Positions 6,030-11,427 of a stretch of DNA of 11,427 nucleotides are shown piece by piece. The stretch covers positions 1 through 11,427 of the forward strand of contig JAFMQQ010000044.1 in assembly GCA_017354595.1 (NCBI GenBank), written 5' to 3'. The stretch comes from Micromonosporaceae bacterium. Its GTDB lineage: Bacteria > Actinomycetota > Actinomycetes > Mycobacteriales > Micromonosporaceae. Position 1 is the first letter of the stretch. Every line of letters begins with the position of its first letter. Under the pieces are notes generated by a model. The model was given only the letters and a program-made list of their open reading frames with translations. It searched no databases and was not told the origin of the DNA. The position numbers and the translations under genes are program-made.

Positions 6030-7409
6030 TCAGGGGGCGGTGGCGGCGATCGCCTCGCGGAAGACGGCGGACCGGTGCTCGAAGTTGGTGAACCGGCCGT
6101 AGCTGGGTGCCGCCGGCGAGAGCAGCACCACCCCGCCCACCGGTGTCAGCTCGCGGGACAGCCGTACCGCCGCCGGTAGGTCATCGGCCGACTCCACCCG
6201 CAGCCGGGGCAGGTCCACCAGTTCGGCCAGGATCCGTGGGCCACTGTCCGGGATGCCGATCACCGTCGCCGGCACGGTACGGGTTGCGAAGAACTCGCGC
6301 AGCGGCGCGTAGTCCAGCCCCCGGTCGGTACCGCCGACGATCAGCGTCAGCGGGCGCCCGGCGAACGCCTCGATCGCGAAGATGGCCGACTGCGGCGAGG
6401 TGGAGAGCGTGTCGTCCACGAAGGTGATGCCGCTCGGGTCGGGGATCGGCGCCAGCCGGTGCGGCAACGCCTCGAAGCCCTGCACCACCTCGGCGATCTC
6501 GTCCCGCCGGGCGACACAGTCGATCCCGAGCGCCGCCAGGATCCCCAGCGCCACGCAGAGGTTGCCGGCGTTGTGCCCGCCGAGCAGGCGCAGCGCCGAG
6601 CGGCCGAACAGCCGCCGGTCCCGCCAGTAGAAGACATCCGAGACCAGGTGGAAGGAGTCCGGTCCGCCGGTGACGGTCAGGTCCAGCCCGCCCAGCTCGC
6701 CGGCAGACTCCATTGTGGACAGATGTGCCATCAGCCTTGGGTCGAGCCCGTTGACCACCGCGTGCTTCGGGTGCTGGGCAAGGATGTTGAGCTTGTCCCG
6801 GTAGTACTGCTCCTGCCCGCCGTGCCAGTCGAAGTGTTCGGGGAACAGCGCGGTAACCGCCGCGACCCGAAGCGGGTGGCGCAGCTCGGAGCACTGATAG
6901 CTGGACATCTCCACGACGTACCGGTCGGCTGCCGGCATGGCGAGCATCGGTACCCCGATGTTGCCGCCCAGCTCCCCCGGGTACCCGAGGCCATCGAGCA
7001 GATGATGGGTGAGGCTCGCCGTGGTGCTCTTCCCCTTGCTACCGGTGATCCCGATCGCCTGCCCGGCGTGATCCGCCATCCACAGCGCGGTACCGCTGGT
7101 GACCGTCACGCCCGCCTCGCGCAGCTTCGGTATCCACGGGTGCAGCCGGCTGATGCCGGGCGACTTGACCACGACCTGCGCGCCGGCCAGCGCATCGAAC
7201 GCCGCGTCGCCGGCGACCAGTGGTACCGGCCCGGCCGCCTCGGCCCACACGGCGGGATCCTTGCCCGCGTTCTCGTCGACGCCGACCACCTCAGTGCCGG
7301 ACAGCTCCCGGACGGCCACGGCGGCGGCCACGCCCTCCCGACCGGTACCCCAGACCGCGACCCGCCGGCCGGCGAGATCCGCGAGGCGCAGCACGTCAGT
7401 CGAGGTCAT
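6030..7409 (-). CDS. murD2: MurD2-like UDP-MurNAc-aminoacyl--L-glutamate ligase
   Basis: This 459-residue Mur ligase adds glutamate to the UDP-MurNAc-amino acid. It shows the N-terminal Rossmann loop WGTGREG (20-26), P-loop GITGSKGKSTT (120-130), VVEMSSYQ (165-172), YRDKLNI (203-209, the lysine that is carbamylated in MurD), GGHNAGN (277-283), HRLA (318-321), GGTDRGLDY (359-367) and LLSPAAPSYGRFTNFEHRS (429-447). The D-Glu-site motif, usually NDSKATN in MurD, reads VDDTLSTSP (331-339). This change and the adjacent murL gene indicate the MurD2 type, which takes L-Glu in Xanthomonas oryzae. It starts at ATG 7409, 7 nt after GGGAGG, and overlaps murL by 14 bp. Genome pipelines will probably label it plain murD. 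The ligase family is certain; L-Glu use is inferred. Confidence 0.9.
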   Translation of the reverse strand: MTSTDVLRLADLAGRRVAVWGTGREGVAAAVAVRELSGTEVVGVDENAGKDPAVWAEAAGPVPLVAGDAAFDALAGAQVVVKSPGISRLHPWIPKLREAGVTVTSGTALWMADHAGQAIGITGSKGKSTTASLTHHLLDGLGYPGELGGNIGVPMLAMPAADRYVVEMSSYQCSELRHPLRVAAVTALFPEHFDWHGGQEQYYRDKLNILAQHPKHAVVNGLDPRLMAHLSTMESAGELGGLDLTVTGGPDSFHLVSDVFYWRDRRLFGRSALRLLGGHNAGNLCVALGILAALGIDCVARRDEIAEVVQGFEALPHRLAPIPDPSGITFVDDTLSTSPQSAIFAIEAFAGRPLTLIVGGTDRGLDYAPLREFFATRTVPATVIGIPDSGPRILAELVDLPRLRVESADDLPAAVRLSRELTPVGGVVLLSPAAPSYGRFTNFEHRSAVFREAIAATAP

Positions 7410-8721
7410 CGAGCACCCTCCCGAAGTCGACCGGGATCAGGCCACGGCCCTGCCGGGTGAAGACTTCCCGGGCCTGCTCCGCGGTGGGCCAGCCATCCTC
7501 CGGTACCCGCACCGCAAGCGCGGCAAGCACCGGCGACCCGTTCCACCCGCCGGCCGGCCGCAGCAGCTGTACGGCGACCAGCGACTCGGCCACCTCGCCC
7601 ACGCACTCGAACGGCTTGTGCCCGTCGATACCGAGCAGCTCCAGGTACCCGGGGATCTGGCCGGCGTCGGCGAGCATGTCCTTGCCGAAGATGTCCACCA
7701 GCCGCGCCCGGTCCACGAACGGCGCCAGGGCGAGGAAGACGAACCTGCACTTAGGACAGTCGCCACACCAGCGTACGGTCGGGTTGTTCAACAGGTACGC
7801 CTTGTTGCAACTGGTCATCGCGTGGTCGTACCGGGTGGTCGGCGCGAACATCCGGGCGATGTGCAGTTCGGAGAATGGCCGCAGCAGCGAGAAGTACCCG
7901 TCCGCCAGCCCCGCATGCGCGGCGAGTGCGTCCCGCAGCCCGGCCTCCGCTTCGGCGCTCTTCGACCACTGGTGGTTGATCTCGACGCCGTGCCAGGTGA
8001 TGTTCGGCGCGGATGCCGAGCGTTCGTTTGACATCACCACCGGCCCGAGGCCGTGCAGCGCGGCCGTCGCCACGGCAATCAGCGAATTGATCGCGGTCAC
8101 TGGGATGTGTCCATTGTAGGCACCCGCCCGGTTCAGCTCGAACAGCTGCGGGTCGATCCGCCGCCGAGCGGCGAGCAACGGCAGCCCGGAGGCGGCGGCC
8201 ACGTCCTCGATGATCCGGTTCGGGTTCACCGCGAAGAGCACCGGGCGGTACCCGGCCCGGCGGATCGCCTCGATGCTCACGATGGAGTCCTTGCCACCGC
8301 CGACGCAGACCAGCGGCCGGCTCCGGTCGCCACCCGGTACGGGGGCGGCGGCCGGTCCACCACCGGCATCCGGGTCGAGGTCCAGCACGTGCGGCAGGTC
8401 GTTGCGGTAGGCGAACTCGGCCAGCCCCTTCGTGTACACGTCCCTGACGAACGGCACCGCCCCGGGTGCCAGTTGCGCCTTGCCGGAGCGCACCACGGCC
8501 GGCGCCGCCACCTTGTAGTAGCTGACCCCGGCGACCAGGTAGAGCAGGTCGAGCACGCGATCGATCGCACCCGCGGACTCCGGCACCGGAAGCTGTACGG
8601 TCTCGGTGAACCGGTACTGCTCACCCAGTTCGTACGGCAGCGTGGCGAGCCCGGTCGCCGGGTCGTACCCCCAGCCGGGCAGCCGTAGCTCGTGGACCTT
8701 GCTCGCCTCAGCTGACCACAC
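7396..8721 (-). CDS. murL: UDP-MurNAc-L-aminoacyl-L-glutamate epimerase MurL
   Basis: MurL inverts the terminal L-Glu of the UDP-MurNAc dipeptide to D-Glu, using ATP and releasing AMP and pyrophosphate, so cells do not need glutamate racemase for the wall. From GTG at 8721 the protein has 441 residues. It carries an ATP-pyrophosphatase PP-loop, VCVGGGKDS (138-146), the NPNRIIEDVA segment (166-175), an asparagine/serine-rich core (VVMSNERSASAPN, 228-240) and a cysteine cluster CGDCPKC (319-325). Earlier in-frame GTG 8763 would overlap mraY by 56 bp. GTG 8721 is chosen because GGAG lies 9 nt upstream and the overlap with mraY is then 14 bp, the same as its overlap with murD2. Direct adjacency to a MurD lacking the D-Glu motif strongly supports the call. 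A generic annotation would be hypothetical or asparagine synthase-like protein. Confidence 0.88.
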   Translation of the reverse strand: MWSAEASKVHELRLPGWGYDPATGLATLPYELGEQYRFTETVQLPVPESAGAIDRVLDLLYLVAGVSYYKVAAPAVVRSGKAQLAPGAVPFVRDVYTKGLAEFAYRNDLPHVLDLDPDAGGGPAAAPVPGGDRSRPLVCVGGGKDSIVSIEAIRRAGYRPVLFAVNPNRIIEDVAAASGLPLLAARRRIDPQLFELNRAGAYNGHIPVTAINSLIAVATAALHGLGPVVMSNERSASAPNITWHGVEINHQWSKSAEAEAGLRDALAAHAGLADGYFSLLRPFSELHIARMFAPTTRYDHAMTSCNKAYLLNNPTVRWCGDCPKCRFVFLALAPFVDRARLVDIFGKDMLADAGQIPGYLELLGIDGHKPFECVGEVAESLVAVQLLRPAGGWNGSPVLAALAVRVPEDGWPTAEQAREVFTRQGRGLIPVDFGRVLDDLD

Positions 8722-9814
8722 GCAGAAAGTCTCCAAAGAACAGCCCGAGCCCGACAACCACACCGATGCCCGCGATAATCCAGAAGCGGATCACGATGTT
8801 CACCTCGCTCCACCCGGCGAGCTCGAAGTGGTGGTGCAGCGGGGACATCCGGAACACCCGCTTGCCGGTGGTCCGGAACGACGCCACCTGGATCACCAGG
8901 GAGAGCGCGGTGATGACGAACAGCAGGCCGAGGATCGGCAGCAGCAGGATGGTACGGGTGGCCAGCGCCAGTCCCGCGATCAGCCCGCCCAACGCCATGG
9001 AACCGGTGTCGCCCATGAAGATGCGGGCGGGTGAGGCGTTCCACCACAGGAAGCCGAGGCAGGCGCCGGCCGCCGCGCCGGCGATCAGGCCGGTCTCCAG
9101 CGGGTCGCGCACCTGGTAGCAGTACGCCGCGGTGTAGCTGGGCGCGTGTACGTCGGCGCACCAGTGCCGGTACTGCCAGAAGGAGATCAGCAGGTACGCG
9201 GCGAGCACCATCACCGAGGCGCCAGTGGCCAGGCCGTCGAGGCCGTCGGTGAGGTTCACCGCGTTGGTGGTCATGATCACCACGATGACAAACAGGATCA
9301 CCGCGGCGATCTTGCCGATGTGCAGCCAGTCCACATCCCGGACGAAGGAGATGTCGGTGCTGCCGGTGGTGGTGGGGGCGCTGCCCTGAGCGTAGAGCGC
9401 GACGACTCCGAAGGCCCCGCCCACCACGGCCTGTGCTATCAACTTGCCCCGGCCCGAGAGTCCGGTGCTGTTGCGCTTGCGGACCTTGAGGAAGTCGTCC
9501 CAGAAGCCGATCAGGCCACAGGTCAGCATCAGGCCGAACAGGATCAGCGCGGTGATGCTCATGCCGGGCGGGTGCGCCACCACCCGGTCGGGCAGGGTGG
9601 CGAGCACGACGTGGCCGGCCAGGTACGCCAGCAACGTGCCCACGATGAAGACGACACCGCCCATGGTCGGGGTACCCCGCTTGCCGGCGTGCGAGACGTT
9701 GATGTCCCGGATCGGCTGGCCGGCCTTCAGCCGGGTGAAGCCCCGGATCGCGAAGGGAGTGCCGAACAGCGACAGGACGAAGGCGAGGCCTGCCGCGACG
9801 ATCACCGCCCTCAT
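8708..9814 (-). CDS. mraY: Phospho-MurNAc-pentapeptide transferase MraY
   Basis: MraY moves phospho-MurNAc-pentapeptide from UDP to undecaprenyl phosphate, forming lipid I at the membrane. The 368-residue polytopic protein has SHAGKRGTPTMGG (41-53), the aspartate pair GFWDDFLK (103-110), NAVNLTDGLDG (184-194), IFMGDTGS (265-272) and the triple histidine PLHHHFE (325-331), all hallmarks of the family, spread over about ten hydrophobic segments. ATG at 9814 overlaps the murF stop as ATGA and follows GGGAG at 8 nt. A longer open frame exists upstream, but that part is only the shadow of the murF repeat tail. Length and motifs are normal. Confidence 0.97.
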   Translation of the reverse strand: MRAVIVAAGLAFVLSLFGTPFAIRGFTRLKAGQPIRDINVSHAGKRGTPTMGGVVFIVGTLLAYLAGHVVLATLPDRVVAHPPGMSITALILFGLMLTCGLIGFWDDFLKVRKRNSTGLSGRGKLIAQAVVGGAFGVVALYAQGSAPTTTGSTDISFVRDVDWLHIGKIAAVILFVIVVIMTTNAVNLTDGLDGLATGASVMVLAAYLLISFWQYRHWCADVHAPSYTAAYCYQVRDPLETGLIAGAAAGACLGFLWWNASPARIFMGDTGSMALGGLIAGLALATRTILLLPILGLLFVITALSLVIQVASFRTTGKRVFRMSPLHHHFELAGWSEVNIVIRFWIIAGIGVVVGLGLFFGDFLRVVS

Positions 9815-11307
9815 GCGGGCGGCTCCCGGAGAGGATCGGCCGGACGAAGTGCGTCGGCCGGGCCTGCCTCGGCCTCCGCGGGACGAAGTGCATCGGCCGG
9901 GCCCGCCTCGGCCTCCGCGGGACGAAGTGCATCGGCCACTTCCCAGGTTCGGTACCTGGAACCCTTGACCAGGACGACATCGCCTGGCCGCAGCCGGTCG
10001 CGCAGCAGCGCGACGGCCTCCTGCTGGTCGGTCACGGGCACCGACGCCCCTCCCCAATCCGCTACCGAGGTCGCGCCGTCGTGGATCGGCGCGGCCAACT
10101 CACCGACCACGACGAGCAGGTCGACGCCGAGCTGCGCGGCGAGCCGACCGACCTCCTCATGTCCGGTGCGCTCATAGTCGCCGAGCTCGGCCATGTAGCC
10201 GAGTACCGCCACGCGGCGCCGGCCGGTGGCCATCGCTGCTTGCGCCTGCAGGGCCGCGGTCGTCGACGACGGGTTCGCGTTGTACGAGTCGTCGATCACC
10301 GTGACACCGTCGGCACGGTCGAAGACATCCATCCTTCGTGTGGAAACCAACCGCAGTTCGCCGAGCGCCGCAGCGATCTGGTCCACCGGCATGCCCAGCT
10401 CCCGGCCGACCGCGGCCACCGCGAGGGTGTTGCCGACCTGGTGCGCCCCGGCCACGCGCAGCCGTACCGGCGCCTGCCCCTCCGGCATCACCAGCGTGTA
10501 CGCGGCCCGACCGCGCTCGTCGAGCCGGACCTGCCTCGCGCGTACCGTCGCCTGCTCCGCCTCGCCGACCAGCACTACCCGGGCGTCGGTACGGCCGGCC
10601 ATCGCCGCCACCAGCGGGTCATCCGCGTTGAGTACCGCGAGCCCGTCCTTCGGCAACGATTCGACCAGCTCCCCCTTGGCCACCGCGATCTGCTCCCGGC
10701 TGCCGAACTCGCCGATGTGCGCCACCCCCACGTTGAGCACGATGCCGATCCGCGGCGGCGCCACCTCACACAGGTACCTGATGTGCCCGATCCCCCGGGC
10801 ACCCATCTCCAGTACCAGGTAGCTGGTGTCCACAGTGGACTTCAAGGCGGTGTAGGGGTGGCCCAGCTCGTTGTTGAACGTACCGGCCGGCGCGATGGTC
10901 GGCCCGAGCCGCTGGGTCAGCTGGGCCACCAGATCCTTGGTGGTGGTCTTGCCGGAGGAGCCGGTCAGCCCGATGATGGTCAACCGCCCGTCCTGACCGG
11001 GGCGCGCCAGCCGGTCCACCACCGCGCAGGCCAGCCGCCCCATCGCCACGAGCGAGTCGTCGACCAGCACCATCGGCACGCCGGCCACCGGCCGGGTACC
11101 GAGCACCGCGACCGCGCCCGCGCGCACCGCGTCGGCCGCGAAGTCGTGCCCGTCGGCCCGTTCCCCGGCGAAGGCGACGAAGAGCCCACCCGGCCCGACC
11201 TGGCGCGAGTCGTACTCGACCGAGCCGGTCACCACCGCCTCCGGTGCGGCGTCGACCAGCCGGCCGCATACCGCGGCGGCCACCTCGGCGAGGCTCATCC
11301 GGATCAT
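9811..11307 (-). CDS. murF: UDP-MurNAc-tripeptide--D-Ala-D-Ala ligase MurF
   Basis: MurF adds D-Ala-D-Ala to UDP-MurNAc-tripeptide, completing the pentapeptide. In the 498-residue protein, the N-terminal uridine-binding domain includes EYDSRQVGPGGLFVAFAGER (31-50). P-loop GLTGSSGKTTTKDL (113-126), FNNELGHP (144-151), EMGARGIGHI (167-176), NVGVAHIGEFGS (192-203) and DDSYNANPSS (339-348) follow. In the C-terminal domain, GYMAELG (370-376) replaces the more usual GDMxELG/GEMxELG. The enzyme proper ends near residue 457; the last 40 residues are a tandem Ala/Glu/Pro-rich repeat tail. ATG at 11307 overlaps the murE stop as ATGA, with GGGGGT 5 nt upstream. Confidence 0.97.
   Translation of the reverse strand: MIRMSLAEVAAAVCGRLVDAAPEAVVTGSVEYDSRQVGPGGLFVAFAGERADGHDFAADAVRAGAVAVLGTRPVAGVPMVLVDDSLVAMGRLACAVVDRLARPGQDGRLTIIGLTGSSGKTTTKDLVAQLTQRLGPTIAPAGTFNNELGHPYTALKSTVDTSYLVLEMGARGIGHIRYLCEVAPPRIGIVLNVGVAHIGEFGSREQIAVAKGELVESLPKDGLAVLNADDPLVAAMAGRTDARVVLVGEAEQATVRARQVRLDERGRAAYTLVMPEGQAPVRLRVAGAHQVGNTLAVAAVGRELGMPVDQIAAALGELRLVSTRRMDVFDRADGVTVIDDSYNANPSSTTAALQAQAAMATGRRRVAVLGYMAELGDYERTGHEEVGRLAAQLGVDLLVVVGELAAPIHDGATSVADWGGASVPVTDQQEAVALLRDRLRPGDVVLVKGSRYRTWEVADALRPAEAEAGPADALRPAEAEAGPADALRPADPLREPPA
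9842..9937. repeat. 39-bp tandem repeat in the 3' end of murF, about 2.5 copies
   Basis: Units begin at 9842, 9881 and 9920; the first two are full length and the third stops after 18 nt. Units 1 and 2 differ at only two positions, so duplication is recent. The unit is 13 codons and encodes ADALRPAEAEAGP in the murF frame, so copy-number change would lengthen or shorten the MurF tail without shifting the frame. Confidence 0.9.
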
Positions 11308-11427
11308 GCGGTACCCCCGAAGCGCTCGGTCAGCACCGCCGCCAACTCCACCCGGTCGTCGAACGGGTACGTCTGGTCGCCAACCTCCTGGCCCCGTTCG
11401 TGCCCCTTGCCGAGCAGGGCGACCACA
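11304..11427 (-). CDS. murE: MurE C-terminus (UDP-MurNAc-dipeptide--diaminopimelate ligase), partial
   Basis: Only the last 40 codons are in the window. They read VVALLGKGHERGQEVGDQ and then YPFDDRVELAAVLTERFGGTA. The GKGHE motif and the following aspartate-rich strand are the standard MurE C-terminus. The TGA stop overlaps the murF ATG as ATGA. The specificity region (the DNPR-type motif that selects meso-DAP over Lys) lies outside the window, so the third amino acid cannot be read here. Confidence 0.9.
   Translation of the reverse strand, partial: VVALLGKGHERGQEVGDQTYPFDDRVELAAVLTERFGGTA

Noticed and set aside
8277..9980. 567-codon minus-strand frame across murL and mraY
   Set aside because: Out-of-frame shadow with Arg/Gly/His-rich sequence; MraY and MurL motifs are in other frames with proper starts.
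9815..10057. N-terminal extension of mraY by 81 codons
   Set aside because: The added residues are an out-of-frame reading of the murF end and its repeat. ATG 9814 gives the normal MraY N-terminus and an ATGA overlap.

Overview
This window is a piece of the division and cell wall (dcw) cluster of a high-GC actinobacterium. The most likely source is the family Micromonosporaceae (Micromonospora, Salinispora or Actinoplanes relatives). That placement is inferred from the GC-rich codon use, the many GGTACC/GTAC words, the gene order and above all a MurL-type epimerase gene inside the cluster. It is not proven by any marker gene in the window.

Reading the minus strand from right to left, the order is murE (last 40 codons), murF, mraY, murL, a MurD2-like ligase, then a 1.95 kb interruption, then ftsW, murG and murC (open at the left edge). 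The genes are packed tightly. murE/murF and murF/mraY share ATGA overlaps, mraY/murL and murL/murD2 each overlap by 14 bp, ftsW/murG share TGATG, and murC follows murG after 54 nt with its own strong ribosome binding site. Together they encode the cytoplasmic route from UDP-MurNAc to UDP-MurNAc-pentapeptide (MurC, MurD2+MurL, MurE, MurF), lipid I and lipid II synthesis (MraY, MurG) and the septal glycan polymerase (FtsW).

The most unusual chemistry is in the middle. Instead of a standard MurD that adds D-glutamate made by MurI, the window has a MurD homologue lacking the usual D-Glu signature next to MurL, an ATP-using epimerase with a GGGKDS PP-loop and a CGDCPKC motif. This matches the pathway known from Xanthomonas oryzae, where L-Glu is added first and then epimerised on the nucleotide. 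MurC also departs from the family at two motifs close to the amino-acid site, which may relate to the glycine that replaces L-Ala at stem position 1 in Micromonosporaceae.

Between ftsW and murD2 (4079-6029) lies a block of plus-strand genes facing against the cluster: a short ORF fragment, a stand-alone minimal nucleotidyltransferase, a ribbon-helix-helix antitoxin with a MazF/PemK toxin, and an unrecognised 170-residue protein with a predicted membrane hairpin. These genes use more A/T-ending codons and fewer GTAC words than the Mur genes, suggesting acquisition. No transposase, integrase or terminal repeat is visible.
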